Assembly (NCBI GenBank): GCA_016793325.1
Contig: JAEUKI010000003.1
Coordinates: 124,001-188,000, forward strand
DNA: 64,000 bases
Source of the DNA: Myxococcales bacterium
GTDB taxonomy: Bacteria > Myxococcota_A > Polyangia > Polyangiales > Ga0077539
Reading direction: 5' to 3'
Below the pieces are notes generated by a model that had not been told where the DNA came from, made no database searches, and worked only from the letters and a program-made list of their open reading frames with translations. The position numbers and the translations under genes were made by a program. How positions within the stretch are numbered: position 1 is the stretch's first letter; every line of letters starts with the position of its first letter. Shown here one piece after another: positions 8,964 to 18,548 of the stretch.

Positions 8964-9012
8964 TGCGAGACCGAGGCAGGGATCTTCTTCACACGCAGAA
9001 GTGGAAGCGAAG

Positions 9013-10335
9013 ATGAAGTTCGTCGCTCGATTGAAGACGTTGGTGTCGCGCGTTCCGTCGCTCGCGCGACGAGTGGTGGACCCGATTCCGTGTACGCCGC
9101 TCGGGCTTGCGGTGCTGATCGGCGCGGGCTGCGCGCTGTATTTTCTCGGGGTCAAGCACGTCGACCTCGTCGTGCTCGCGATGAGCGGCGTCGCGCTCGC
9201 CGTCGCCGTGCTCTCGACGCTCGCGGTGTCGCTCACCGCGCTCGCGCTAAAGCTGTCGCTTCGTCGCTCGCTCGCCAAAGAGAGCGGAACGCTCCCGCTC
9301 GAGTGCGGTTTTCCCTCGCGCGTCGGGTTCTCGGTCTCGTCGCTCTGGTGGGTGCCGTTCGTGTCCGTGTCGTGGAAGTGGCTGAGCCCCCTCGCGTCCG
9401 TGCGCACCGTGCGCGAGCGTCGGCGGCTCTTCGAAGAGAGCACTCCCGCGCGGCGCGGGCTCTACGACAACGTCGTTCGTCGCGTGGAGATCCAAGACCC
9501 CTTCGGCCTCGCGCGGTGCGCGTTTCGCGTGACCGATCCTCGCGCGGTGCGCGCGCTCCCCTCGGTCGGCGCCCTCAAGCGCGTCGAGGTCGTTCGCACG
9601 CTCGCGCCCGGCGAGGACATCAGCAACCCCAAGGGGGGACCCGACGGAGAGCGCGCGGACATGCGCGCGTACGCCCCCGGTGACCCGATCAAGTTCGTCC
9701 TCTGGAAGGTCTTCGCCCGAACAGGAAACCTCGTCCTCCGCGCGCCCGAGCGAGCGTTTTCTCCGGCAAAACAGACCACGGCCTACCTCGTCACGGGCGT
9801 GAGCGACGAGGCCGCGGCAGGCGTCGCGCGGCTGCTCGTCGAGACCAACTCGCTCGGATCGAAGTGGGTGCTCGGCGCGGATGGAAGCGACGACGACGCG
9901 CGCGGTCCGCAGCAAGCGATGGAGCTCATCGCGCGCTCGGGCTCGACCAAGCCCGAAGACGGAGCGCTGGGGCTCGGCGGCTTTCTCAAGCGCCACGCGA
10001 CGAGCGGCGGGCGCATCGTGGTGATCGTCCCCGCGATGCCAGGGCCGTGGCTCGATCGGGCGCGCGCGGCGGTGGCCGCGGCGGGATCGAGCGCTGTCGA
10101 GTTCATCGTCTGCACGGACGGAGTGACTGCGAACGAGTCGCGCTCGAAGCTCGCGAAGCTGCTCATGGACGAGCCTTCGCGCAGCGAGACCGACGGCGAT
10201 CCGCTGCCGACGCAAGAGCAGCTGCGCGTCGTGTGCGCGACGCTCGCGACCCAGCGCGGCTCCGTGATGATCGTCGACCGTCGCGCCGGTCGCGTCTATG
10301 GCGATGCGCACCGTCGCGCACTGGAGGCCGCGTGA
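9013..10335 (+). CDS. DUF58-domain membrane protein of the MoxR/transglutaminase operon
   Basis: A 440-residue protein; I chose the ATG at 9013 over a GTG at 9001. Two hydrophobic segments near residues 28-75 anchor it. The DUF58 core is seen in ADMRAYAPGDPIKFVLWKVF (about residues 216-235), followed by a von Willebrand-like domain without a clear metal site. DUF58 proteins typically work with MoxR ATPases and transglutaminase-like membrane proteins, and here both follow directly. The stop codon overlaps the next start (GTGA at 10332-10335), indicating translational coupling. The cellular role of such operons is not settled; envelope protein maturation or peptidoglycan-linked functions are suggested for relatives. 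Confidence 0.9.
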   Translation: MKFVARLKTLVSRVPSLARRVVDPIPCTPLGLAVLIGAGCALYFLGVKHVDLVVLAMSGVALAVAVLSTLAVSLTALALKLSLRRSLAKESGTLPLECGFPSRVGFSVSSLWWVPFVSVSWKWLSPLASVRTVRERRRLFEESTPARRGLYDNVVRRVEIQDPFGLARCAFRVTDPRAVRALPSVGALKRVEVVRTLAPGEDISNPKGGPDGERADMRAYAPGDPIKFVLWKVFARTGNLVLRAPERAFSPAKQTTAYLVTGVSDEAAAGVARLLVETNSLGSKWVLGADGSDDDARGPQQAMELIARSGSTKPEDGALGLGGFLKRHATSGGRIVVIVPAMPGPWLDRARAAVAAAGSSAVEFIVCTDGVTANESRSKLAKLLMDEPSRSETDGDPLPTQEQLRVVCATLATQRGSVMIVDRRAGRVYGDAHRRALEAA

Positions 10336-12887
10336 GCGTCGAGAAGCAGAGTCGTACGTCGATCGTCGTGTCGACGATCGTGCGCGCCGCGGCGATGTGC
10401 CTCGGCGCGCTCGCGCTCGGCTGGGGCGTGACCCTCACCGAGGGCCTCGGTGCGAGCGTGCTCGGCGCGATCGCGGGCGTCATCATCGGGGAGGTCGCCG
10501 CGCGGTCTCGCTTGAAAACAGGTGCCATCGTCGGCGGCGCGCTCGCGGTCTTCGCGCTCTGCTGGCTGACGTCGAAGTTCGCGACGAGCTTCGAGCTGCT
10601 CCCGTCGCTGCTCGGCCCCTCCGGCGCGCTGACGATGGCGGTGCTCTTTCGCTTCGGCGCGCTGATCTTCACCGGGACGCTCTTGCTGCGAGCGCTCGCG
10701 CACCGAAAGCAAAACCTCGTGGTGCTCGAGCTCGCGGCGCTCTCGGCCGCGGTCGTGGCGGTGTTCGCGACGCACCGAGACGGCGTGCTCGTGCGGCCGC
10801 TGTGGCTCAGCGACTGGGCCTGGAGCGTCGGTCTCGAACCGGTGCAAGTGCTCCTCGCGGTGGGCGTGGGCTCGGTCACGATGCTCGCGCTGCTCTTGAT
10901 CGTGCAGAACCGCGGGAGCCGCGCGCTCTCGGCGCTCGTCGCCCTCGTCGCGCTAGGCCTCCTCGCGATCATGACGGTCAACGCGGTGGGTCTTCCCGCG
11001 CCGACCGCGGAGAACGACCTCGGCTTGCTCACGCCGCCCGGCGAACCGCCGAGGCAGATGCCGCCGGGTGACGGCGGCGCGAACGGCGGCAACGGCGAGG
11101 ACGCGGGCGAATCCGACGGTGGCCGCGGCGAAGACAGCGGCGATCAAGAAGGCGGCGCTGCGGACGCAGGCGAGGGCGACGGCGGCGGCGCCGATGGAGG
11201 CCTCGAAGGCGGCGCGGACGGCGGCGGTATGGAGGCTGGGCTCGACGGCGGCGACGGCGGATCGAGCTCGACCGACGGCGGTGAAGACGGCGGTGGCTCG
11301 AGCGCGGACGACGGCGGCGACGGCGGCTCGGCGAGCGAGACCGACGGTGAATCCGACGCGGGATCGTCGGGCTTCGAGGCGGGCTTCGAGGACGTTCCTG
11401 TGACGCCGTCGAGCGCGAGCTCGGACGGCGGCGGCGAGGGCGGCGGTCCTCCGCCTCCGAGGCCGCCGAGCGAAGACCTCGAGAACGAGCGGCAACAGCA
11501 GCAACAGCAGCGCTCGGCGCCGATGGCGGTCGTGCTCCTCGACGACGACTACAACCCGCCGTCGCAAGCGTTCTACCTGCGTCAGGTCGCGCTCAGTCAC
11601 TTCAACGGAACGCGCCTCGTCCCCGCCACGCGCCCCGAGGCCGACCGCGATATCCCGCAGGGATATCCCACGGAACCGACGTTTACCGCCGAGCGCCCCC
11701 CGACGCTCGGCCGCACCGTCGTCCACCACACGGTGGCGTTGATTACTGAGCACAATAATCCGTTCGGCATCGAGGGGATGTACCGCCTCGAGCCGACGCG
11801 CAACCCGAACCCGTCGCGCTTCACCCGCGCGTATCGCGTCGATTCGCTCGCGCAGACGATCGAGTACCGTCGGCTCTTCGGACGCCGCGTGGGTCACCCG
11901 CAGTGGACCGCCGAGCTGCGTCAGTACTACCTCCAAGGGCCCACGGACCCGCGCTACCGCGCGCTCGCGGACAGCATCGTGAACCGCATTCCCGTCGCGC
12001 GGCGCAACGATCCGTTCTCGAGGGCCGTCGCGATCAAGCTCTGGCTCGACGACAACCTGATCTACACGACGCGCGCGCGTCACGCGTCCGCAGCGGACCC
12101 CACCGCGGACATGCTCTGGGGCAACAAGCGCGGCTACTGCGTGCACTTCGCGCACGCCGCCGTGTTCTTGTGGAGAAGCGTCGGAGTCCCCTCTCGTATC
12201 GGAACGGGCTACCACGTCGACGCGCAGAACCGCGGCTCGAGCTCGACCGTGATCGTTCGCTCGGGCGACGGTCACGCCTGGCCCGAGGTCTACGTCGAAG
12301 GCGTCGGCTGGGTCGTCGTCGACATCGCGGCCAAGCGCAACGAGGATCCACCCGGACAACCGCAGGACGAAGACGAGCGCGATCGGCTCGGGCAGATGGC
12401 GCGCGAGCAGCCGCCGGATCCGCAAGAGCCCCCGCGGCGCCAACAGCAGCCGCAGCGCAATCGCGCGCAAGAGATGGCGCGCGCAGCGGCGGCGGCGTTT
12501 CCGTGGCTGCTCTTGCTCGGGTTGCTGGCGCTCTACGGCGTCAAGCTCTGGCGGCGCATCGTCCCGTCGTTCGCGAAGGGACCAGCGCTCGCGCGCGTGG
12601 CCTATCGCGCCGCGCTCGACGTGCTCGCGGAGGCGGGCGTCGTGCGCGAGTACGGCGAGACCCGCGAGGCGTTCTCGCGCCGCGTCGAAGCTGAGATCCC
12701 GTCGCTCGCGGTGCTCGGACACGAAGCCGAGCGCGTGAAGCTCAGCGGTCCGGCGCCCGGCGAGCCCGACGCCGCGAAGCTCCGAGAAGCGCTCTCGGGC
12801 GTTCGCCGCGAGGTGGCGGCCACGAAGAAGCTCTGGCGTCGCTTGCTCGGCCTCGCGCACCCCACGAGCTTCCTCGACGTCGACTGA
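10332..12887 (+). CDS. Membrane transglutaminase-like protein with Gly/Asp-rich insertion
   Basis: An 851-residue protein starting at the GTG that overlaps the DUF58 stop. Residues 1-225 hold several transmembrane helices. Residues about 245-395 are an extraordinary low-complexity stretch of Gly, Asp, Glu, Ser and Ala. A transglutaminase-like core follows with the Cys-His-Asp triad visible: GYCVHFAH (Cys 603), GDGHAWPEVY (His 648) and VVVDIAAK (Asp 664). A second transmembrane helix near residue 725 precedes a C-terminal DUF4129-like helical tail. The topology puts the core outside the cytoplasm, where it probably acts as a protease or cross-linker. It belongs with the DUF58 and MoxR neighbours. 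Confidence 0.92.
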   Translation: MSVEKQSRTSIVVSTIVRAAAMCLGALALGWGVTLTEGLGASVLGAIAGVIIGEVAARSRLKTGAIVGGALAVFALCWLTSKFATSFELLPSLLGPSGALTMAVLFRFGALIFTGTLLLRALAHRKQNLVVLELAALSAAVVAVFATHRDGVLVRPLWLSDWAWSVGLEPVQVLLAVGVGSVTMLALLLIVQNRGSRALSALVALVALGLLAIMTVNAVGLPAPTAENDLGLLTPPGEPPRQMPPGDGGANGGNGEDAGESDGGRGEDSGDQEGGAADAGEGDGGGADGGLEGGADGGGMEAGLDGGDGGSSSTDGGEDGGGSSADDGGDGGSASETDGESDAGSSGFEAGFEDVPVTPSSASSDGGGEGGGPPPPRPPSEDLENERQQQQQQRSAPMAVVLLDDDYNPPSQAFYLRQVALSHFNGTRLVPATRPEADRDIPQGYPTEPTFTAERPPTLGRTVVHHTVALITEHNNPFGIEGMYRLEPTRNPNPSRFTRAYRVDSLAQTIEYRRLFGRRVGHPQWTAELRQYYLQGPTDPRYRALADSIVNRIPVARRNDPFSRAVAIKLWLDDNLIYTTRARHASAADPTADMLWGNKRGYCVHFAHAAVFLWRSVGVPSRIGTGYHVDAQNRGSSSTVIVRSGDGHAWPEVYVEGVGWVVVDIAAKRNEDPPGQPQDEDERDRLGQMAREQPPDPQEPPRRQQQPQRNRAQEMARAAAAAFPWLLLLGLLALYGVKLWRRIVPSFAKGPALARVAYRAALDVLAEAGVVREYGETREAFSRRVEAEIPSLAVLGHEAERVKLSGPAPGEPDAAKLREALSGVRREVAATKKLWRRLLGLAHPTSFLDVD
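11065..11460 (+). repeat. Low-complexity GGC/GAC-rich tract encoding Gly/Asp/Glu linker
   Basis: Irregular repeats of Gly-Gly, Asp-Gly and Ser-rich codons occupy about 400 bases inside the transglutaminase gene. No fixed period is seen, so replication slippage over a flexible, acidic linker is a likely origin. Confidence 0.75.
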
Positions 12888-12958
12888 GCGCGAGCGCCTC
12901 ACACGGCGCACACGATTTCGAACGACCGCATCGAATCCCTCACGAAGAGACTCCGACC

Positions 12959-14011
12959 ATGACGATGGACACCCCCGGCGCAGATTTCGAGAACAGCCCG
13001 CACATCACGCGCACGCTGGCTCCGCCGATCACGGACCTCAACGGCGCGTGGGGCGTCGTCGAGCGTTTTCGCAATCGCATTCGCATGGCCGTTCGCGGAC
13101 GGGACGAGGTCATCGAGATCGTGATCTGCGCGCTCCTCGCGGACGGCCACGTCTTGCTCGAGGACTACCCCGGCTCGGGAAAGACCACGCTCGCCAAGGC
13201 CCTCGGCGACTGTCTCATCGACGACAAGCCCGACGACATCATCGTGACGTTTCGGCGCATTCAGTTCACGCCGGACCTGCTCCCGTCGGACGTCACGGGG
13301 ACGACCATCTTCGACCCCAACACACACAAATTCTTCTTTCGCTCGGGCCCGGTGTTCGCGCACATCGTGCTCGCCGACGAGATCAACCGAACGTCGCCCA
13401 AGGTCCAGAGCGCCATGCTCGAAGCTATGGCCGAGAAGCAGGTCACCGTCGACAACCGCACGCGCAAGCTCGACGAGCTCTTCTTCGTGATCGCCACGCA
13501 GAACCCGCTCGACCTCGCGGGGACGTTTCCGCTCCCGTCGGCGCAGCTCGATCGGTTCTTGTTCAAGATCAAGATGACCCACGTCGCGCGCGACGCCGAG
13601 CTCGAGATCCTCGCGAGCGCCCAAGCGCGAAAGCACAACGCAGGCTCGGACCTCCCGCGCGTGACGCGCACCGAGGTGTGCGACGCCCGTCGCGTGATCG
13701 AGACGCAGGTCCACGTCGCGCCGCAGGTGCGCGAGTGCCTCGTCGACGTCGCGCAAAACACCCGCAAAGATCCCCGCGTGCTGCAGGGCGCCTCGACGCG
13801 ATCGCTCGTGCTCGCGATGCCCGCGCTCCAGGCGCGCGCGCTGATGAACAAGCGCAACTACGTCTCGGGCGAGGACATCGCCGCGCTCTCGACCTTGATT
13901 TTTGGTCACCGACTCGAGGTCGCGCCCGGCGTCGACAGCGTCGAGTCGGTCCTTCGCGACTGCATGCGCGAGCCGCTCGAGCGCCTCTCGCGCATGGCGA
14001 TGCAGCGCTGA
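12959..14011 (+). CDS. MoxR-family AAA+ ATPase
   Basis: A 350-residue AAA+ protein. Walker A is EDYPGSGKTT (Lys 75), Walker B is IVLADEIN (Asp 140, Glu 141), sensor I is ATQNP, and a C-terminal lid domain follows. The family acts as a chaperone-like ATPase for VWA or DUF58 partner proteins, and the DUF58 gene lies two genes upstream on the same strand. The ATG at 12959 follows a purine-rich GAAGAGA stretch. The 71-base gap after the transglutaminase gene allows one operon. Confidence 0.95.
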   Translation: MTMDTPGADFENSPHITRTLAPPITDLNGAWGVVERFRNRIRMAVRGRDEVIEIVICALLADGHVLLEDYPGSGKTTLAKALGDCLIDDKPDDIIVTFRRIQFTPDLLPSDVTGTTIFDPNTHKFFFRSGPVFAHIVLADEINRTSPKVQSAMLEAMAEKQVTVDNRTRKLDELFFVIATQNPLDLAGTFPLPSAQLDRFLFKIKMTHVARDAELEILASAQARKHNAGSDLPRVTRTEVCDARRVIETQVHVAPQVRECLVDVAQNTRKDPRVLQGASTRSLVLAMPALQARALMNKRNYVSGEDIAALSTLIFGHRLEVAPGVDSVESVLRDCMREPLERLSRMAMQR

Positions 14012-14050
14012 CGGTCCTCGCTTCGCGCTTTGCCATTTCGGAGAACGTCC

Positions 14051-16129
14051 ATGCCCGACCCTCGCAACGAGCTACCCCGAACGCGCCGACCCTACCCGCG
14101 ACGCGTGCGCGCGACGCTGGCCGCAGCCCTCGCGTGCGCGTCGCTCCAGCTCTCGGGGAGCGCGACGCGCGCGCAGCAGGCGCAGCCCACGTTCGGCGAC
14201 AACGCCGACGAGCGCGGGGCCTACGACGACTATCGCAACAATCGCCTGCTCACCGCGCGCACCAAGGCGCAGCGCGTGCTCGAGCGCGACGAGAACTCCA
14301 TCGTCGCGAACTACGTGATGGGCGCGGTGCTCCACGAGGCCGAGGGGCTCCCTGCGCGCGCGATGCACTATCTCGCTCGCGCTCGCGCGCTCTACGAGCA
14401 GCGCTACGGCGCCAACCGCACGCCGTCCGCGCCGTGGCGCCTTCACGAAGAGATCTTGTTCGCGACGCAGCGGCTCGCAGGCGAGCTCGAAGAGCACCGG
14501 TTTCGCCTGCAAATCCTCGAGTATCACGACGCCCTCTACGACCCGCCGCTGCTCTCGCAGCAGGCGATCACCCTGATGCACCTCGGGCGCTTCAACGAAG
14601 CGCGCGCGAAGGCGCAAGAGGCGATGCGACAGGGAGACGCCGAGCAGCGCCTCATGGGCCACAACGCCCTCTGCGCGATCGAGACCGAGGCGGGCCAACG
14701 ACAACCACGGTTCGACGCGTGCTCTCGCGCGCTCGAGGCGGCGCGCGCGCGTCCCGTCCAGCAAGGCGAGACCGGGCCGAGGATCGCCGTGTACGCGTAC
14801 AACGCGGCGGAGGCTGCGTACTCGACGTACCGACTCGAGGACGTCGAGCGGTTCGCCGTGGAAGCGACGCGGCGGATCGAGTTTACGCCCGCGAACCCGT
14901 GGCGCATGCTCGCGCGGCTCTACATGGACGGCGGGCGCATCTCGGACGCGGTCAACGCGATTCGAGACATGCAGCGGTGGCGCGCGGCGCAGCCTGCGTT
15001 CTTGCGCGACCAGGATCGCGCCGAGAGCGACTCGGCGCTCGCGACGTTGCTCTTGCTCGCGGGCGAACCCGAGATCGGGCTGCGATTCGCCAATCGCGCG
15101 ATGGATCGGCCTGACCGTCGTGGGCTCGTCTCGTCCAAGCCCGAACAAGCGCTCGGCGCGCACGCGCTCTTGCGGCGCGCGCTGTTTCGCATGCAGGCCG
15201 AGGTCGACGCGGAGACGGCGTCGTTTACGCCGGGGCTCGCGGTGCGGCAGCGCGCTTCGAGCGTCGCCAACGCGCTTCGAGCGTGGCCCGATGACGAGCG
15301 TGTGGTGAGCGTCCTCGCAGACGACGATCGGCTCGTCGCGACGCTCCGCGGCTATGTGGGCGGCGGAATCGAACCGTTGCCCTCGTGGCTCGTCGGCGAC
15401 CTCGTCTCGGTGCTCGGGGTCGGAGCGTTTTCGGTCGCGCTCGACGAGGCTCGCTCGAAGGATCAGACGACGACGCAGGCGAAGCCCTACCACGACGGGC
15501 TCGCGGCAGAGCTCGCGCTTCACCGGGGAAATTACAGCGAATCCGTGCGCCTCGCGCGCGCAGCGGCGGCGCTTCTCCCGCGCGGCGAGTCGATCCTCGC
15601 GGCCCGCATCCTCGCGGTCGGCGCCGAGGCCGCGCGACGCGACGGTGACCTGTCCGGGTCGCGCGCGCTCTTCGAGCAAGCGATGACCAAGGATCCCGGC
15701 GTGGTTCGGCGCATGGGGTTTGCGATTCCCGCGACCGTGCGCGTCGAGGGCGCTTCGGACGCAGCGGCGCAGCGCGCGGTCGAGCTGCTCAGCGGATCGC
15801 CGAGGCTCCGCAACGAGTCGGGTGGCTTCGTCGTCACCGTCGCGCCGTCGAGGGCTCGGAGCTACACGGTGTGCTTGAAGACGACGCAGGGAAACACCGT
15901 GCAGTGCGCGACCGTTCCTCCGGGGGCCAACGGCGAGAGCGCCGACGGGACCGCGAGCCGCATCGGCGCTGTGTTTCACCGCGAGGTGTTCGCGAGCCGC
16001 ACTGGATTCGCCACGGTCGATCTTCGCTCGCTCGACGGCACGACCACCGGCGGCCGCGACAACGCGCGAGAGTCGCTCCGCGGTCTCATGAACGAAATCG
16101 GCGCTGCGGGTCCGGAGACGACGCGCTGA
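14051..16129 (+). CDS. Secreted TPR-repeat protein, end of MoxR operon
   Basis: A 692-residue protein. The ATG at 14051 has a GGAG ribosome binding site 12 bases upstream and gives a twin-Arg-free signal sequence (ATLAAALACASLQLSGSATRA, cleavage near residue 45). Helical TPR-like units are clear around residues 50-130 (YRNNRLLTARTKAQRVLE, NYVMGAVLHEAEGL) and continue irregularly to about residue 560. The last 130 residues look like a beta domain. No catalytic motif is evident. As the fourth gene of the DUF58-transglutaminase-MoxR cluster, it is probably a periplasmic scaffold for that system. Confidence 0.85.
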   Translation: MPDPRNELPRTRRPYPRRVRATLAAALACASLQLSGSATRAQQAQPTFGDNADERGAYDDYRNNRLLTARTKAQRVLERDENSIVANYVMGAVLHEAEGLPARAMHYLARARALYEQRYGANRTPSAPWRLHEEILFATQRLAGELEEHRFRLQILEYHDALYDPPLLSQQAITLMHLGRFNEARAKAQEAMRQGDAEQRLMGHNALCAIETEAGQRQPRFDACSRALEAARARPVQQGETGPRIAVYAYNAAEAAYSTYRLEDVERFAVEATRRIEFTPANPWRMLARLYMDGGRISDAVNAIRDMQRWRAAQPAFLRDQDRAESDSALATLLLLAGEPEIGLRFANRAMDRPDRRGLVSSKPEQALGAHALLRRALFRMQAEVDAETASFTPGLAVRQRASSVANALRAWPDDERVVSVLADDDRLVATLRGYVGGGIEPLPSWLVGDLVSVLGVGAFSVALDEARSKDQTTTQAKPYHDGLAAELALHRGNYSESVRLARAAAALLPRGESILAARILAVGAEAARRDGDLSGSRALFEQAMTKDPGVVRRMGFAIPATVRVEGASDAAAQRAVELLSGSPRLRNESGGFVVTVAPSRARSYTVCLKTTQGNTVQCATVPPGANGESADGTASRIGAVFHREVFASRTGFATVDLRSLDGTTTGGRDNARESLRGLMNEIGAAGPETTR

Positions 16130-16185
16130 GCGATCGCTGCTTCTGCGCGGAACATCGCGCGTGATCGCGTACGCTCGCGCTCGCC

Positions 16186-16728
16186 ATGATCGCAGTGTTC
16201 TACGCGCACCCGTACCCGCGGAGGTCGCGCGCAAACCGCAGGCTCTTCGACGCGATCGCGACGCTCGGAGGCGTCGAGCGACGCTCGCTCTACGACCTCT
16301 ACCCGGACTTTTCGATCGACATCGAAGCCGAGCAAGCCGCGCTCGTCGCCGCGGACGTCGTCGTCTGGCAGCACCCGATCTACTGGTACACAGCGCCCGC
16401 GCTGCAGAAGCTCTGGTTCGAAAAAGTCCTCGCGCTCGGCTGGGCGTTCGGACGCGGCGGCGACATGCTTCGTGGAAAGCGCTGCCTCTGGGTCGCCACG
16501 ACGGGCGCCCCCGAAGACGCGTACGACGAAGCGGGCATGCACCAACACGCGTTCGGCGCGTTCGAGCCGGTCGTTCGTCAAACCGCGCAGTTTTGCGGCA
16601 TGAAATGGCTCGAGCCGATGATCGTCCACGGAGCGATTCGTCTGTCCGACGACGAGCTCGAGGCGCAGGGGCAGAAGTACCGCGCGAGGCTGATCGAGCT
16701 CGGCGCGACGGAGGTGCAGCGTGCATAG
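16186..16728 (+). CDS. kefG: KefG/KefF-type NAD(P)H oxidoreductase (K+ efflux ancillary protein)
   Basis: A 180-residue flavodoxin-fold protein. The start MIAVFYAHPYPRRSRANR carries the FMN phosphate loop, and WQHPIYWYTAPALQKLWFE is the characteristic phrase of the KefF/KefG/MdaB group. These proteins bind FMN and the cytosolic face of Kef antiporters to give full activity. The gene overlaps the antiporter gene by 8 bases (16721-16728), which supports the pairing. The symbol rests on motif and context and could equally be kefF. Confidence 0.9.
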   Translation: MIAVFYAHPYPRRSRANRRLFDAIATLGGVERRSLYDLYPDFSIDIEAEQAALVAADVVVWQHPIYWYTAPALQKLWFEKVLALGWAFGRGGDMLRGKRCLWVATTGAPEDAYDEAGMHQHAFGAFEPVVRQTAQFCGMKWLEPMIVHGAIRLSDDELEAQGQKYRARLIELGATEVQRA

Positions 16729-18523
16729 CGACGAACCGCTCGTTCAAGCGTTGATCTATCTGTCCGCCGCGGTCGTGTTCGTTCCGATCGCGAGCAAGCT
16801 CAAGCTCGGCTCGGTGTTGGGGTACTTGATCGCGGGCTGCGTCATCGGTCCGTTCGGGTTGAAGCTCGTCCGCAACGTCCAGTCGATCTTGCAGTTCAGC
16901 GAGTTCGGCGTGGTGTTTATGCTCTTCGTCATCGGCCTCGAGCTCGAGCCGAAGCGCTTGTGGTCGATGCGTCGCGCTGTGTTCGGCGGAGGCGCGCTGC
17001 AAATGGGGGCCGTCGCGCTCGCGCTCGCGCCCGCGTTGATGCTCGTGGGGCTGTCGTGGCAAGGCGCGCTCGTCGCGTCGCTCGCGATGGCGCTCTCGTC
17101 CACGGCCATCGCCGTGCAAACGATGAACGAACGACGCGCGCTCGACTCGCCGACGGGGCGCACGAGCTTCGCGATCTTGCTCTTTCAGGACATCGCGGCG
17201 ATCCCGTTGATCGCGCTCGTCCCGCTGTTGTCCGCGCAGCAAACCGCCGGGGGAAATCGACTGTTGAGCTCCGCCAAGGCCGTCGGCGCGATCGTCGCGG
17301 TCATCGTCCTCGGGCGCTTCGTCCTGCAGCCCATCCTCCGCACGATCGCGCGGACGCACCTGCGCGAGGTGTTCACCGCGTTCGCGCTCTTGCTCGTGAT
17401 CGCGATCGCGTCGCTCATGCACATGGTCGAGGTCTCGATGGGCCTCGGAGCGTTTCTCGCCGGCGTTTTGCTCGCGAGCAGCGAGTACCGACACGCGCTC
17501 GAGACCGACATCGAGCCGTTCAAGGGACTGCTCATGGGGCTCTTCTTCATCGCCGTCGGGATGTCGATCGACTTCAGCTTGTTCAAGCAACACGCGGCGC
17601 TCATCGTCGCGCTCGTCGCGGGCTTCGCGGCGCTCAAGGGCGCGGCGCTCGCGTCGATCGCCTCGCGGCTCGGCGTGGACAAGCGCGAGCGGCTCGTGTT
17701 CGCGGCGCTGTTGTCGCAGGGCGGCGAGTTTGCGTTCGTGGTGTTCGGCGTCGCGCAAAAGGCCCGGCTTCTACCGGGAGCGTGGGACGGGCTGCTCACG
17801 CTCACCGTCGCGCTCTCGATGGCCGCGACCCCGTTGCTCTTGCTCGCGATCGACGCGCTCAACCAACGGACGCAGTCGCGCGAGTCGAGAGCGCCCGACG
17901 TCGTCGACGAGCACTCGGAGGTGATCATCGCGGGGTTCGGCCGGTTCGGACAGATCGTCGGGCGCGTCCTGCTCGCGAGCGGAATCAAAGCCACGGTCCT
18001 CGACCACGACCCGGACCAGATCGACGTGATGCGACGGTTCGGGTTTCGTGTGTTCTACGGCGACGCGACGAGGACCGACCTCCTCGAGTCCGCGGGCGCC
18101 GCGAAGGCCAAGGTGATCGTCAACGCGATCGACGACGTCGAGGCCAACCTCGCGCTCGTCGATCACGTTCGAGCTCACTTTCCGCAGGTGAAAGTGATGT
18201 GCCGCGCCCGAAACGTGACGCACTACTACGAGCTCAAGCGCCGCGGCGTCGTGGTCCTCGAGCGCGAGCTGTTCGAAGGCTCGCTCGTGGTCAGCCGCGC
18301 CGTGCTCGAGGCGCTCGGCGTCGGTCCGTACGAAGCGCGAGAGCGCATCGACCGCTTTCGTCGACTCAACATCATGTTGCTCGAACGACTCGCGCCGCAC
18401 TTCGACGATGAGGGCAAGCGCGTCGCGATGGCCAAGTCGGGACGAGACGAGCTCGAGCAGCAAATTCAGCGAGAGATCTCGCAGCTCGACGAGCAGCACG
18501 GCAAGGGCTGGCACGAGGACTGA
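16721..18523 (+). CDS. kefC: Glutathione-regulated K+/H+ antiporter of the Kef family
   Basis: A 600-residue inner-membrane protein starting at GTG 16721 inside the end of kefG. Residues 5-385 form the CPA2 antiporter domain with about 12 hydrophobic helices. A cytosolic RCK/TrkA-N domain follows, opening with VIIAGFGRFGQIVG near residue 401, the Rossmann loop that in Kef proteins binds nucleotide and glutathione conjugates. Kef systems release K+ and acidify the cytoplasm under electrophile stress. Whether this is KefB or KefC cannot be resolved. Confidence 0.92.
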   Translation: MHSDEPLVQALIYLSAAVVFVPIASKLKLGSVLGYLIAGCVIGPFGLKLVRNVQSILQFSEFGVVFMLFVIGLELEPKRLWSMRRAVFGGGALQMGAVALALAPALMLVGLSWQGALVASLAMALSSTAIAVQTMNERRALDSPTGRTSFAILLFQDIAAIPLIALVPLLSAQQTAGGNRLLSSAKAVGAIVAVIVLGRFVLQPILRTIARTHLREVFTAFALLLVIAIASLMHMVEVSMGLGAFLAGVLLASSEYRHALETDIEPFKGLLMGLFFIAVGMSIDFSLFKQHAALIVALVAGFAALKGAALASIASRLGVDKRERLVFAALLSQGGEFAFVVFGVAQKARLLPGAWDGLLTLTVALSMAATPLLLLAIDALNQRTQSRESRAPDVVDEHSEVIIAGFGRFGQIVGRVLLASGIKATVLDHDPDQIDVMRRFGFRVFYGDATRTDLLESAGAAKAKVIVNAIDDVEANLALVDHVRAHFPQVKVMCRARNVTHYYELKRRGVVVLERELFEGSLVVSRAVLEALGVGPYEARERIDRFRRLNIMLLERLAPHFDDEGKRVAMAKSGRDELEQQIQREISQLDEQHGKGWHED

Positions 18524-18548
18524 CCTCGCCGCGCCCGAGGCGTTCGCG

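Noticed and set aside
9864..10331. An N-terminal extension of the transglutaminase frame inside the DUF58 gene
   Set aside because: The sequence is Arg/Ala-rich without domain features, and the GTG at 10332 overlapping the DUF58 stop is the natural start.
11065..11460. Possible CRISPR-like or tandem repeat array
   Set aside because: The repeats are irregular codon-level Gly/Asp runs in an open frame, with no conserved direct repeats and spacers.
10953..12911. A 650-codon minus-strand frame opposite the transglutaminase gene
   Set aside because: It is the mirror of a gene with a clear Cys-His-Asp triad, with arginine-rich composition typical of a shadow.
14072..17758. A very long minus-strand reading frame of over 1200 codons across the TPR protein, kefG and kefC
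   Set aside because: It is Arg/Glu-rich with no recognisable domain, and lies opposite well-supported genes; long antisense frames are expected at this GC content.
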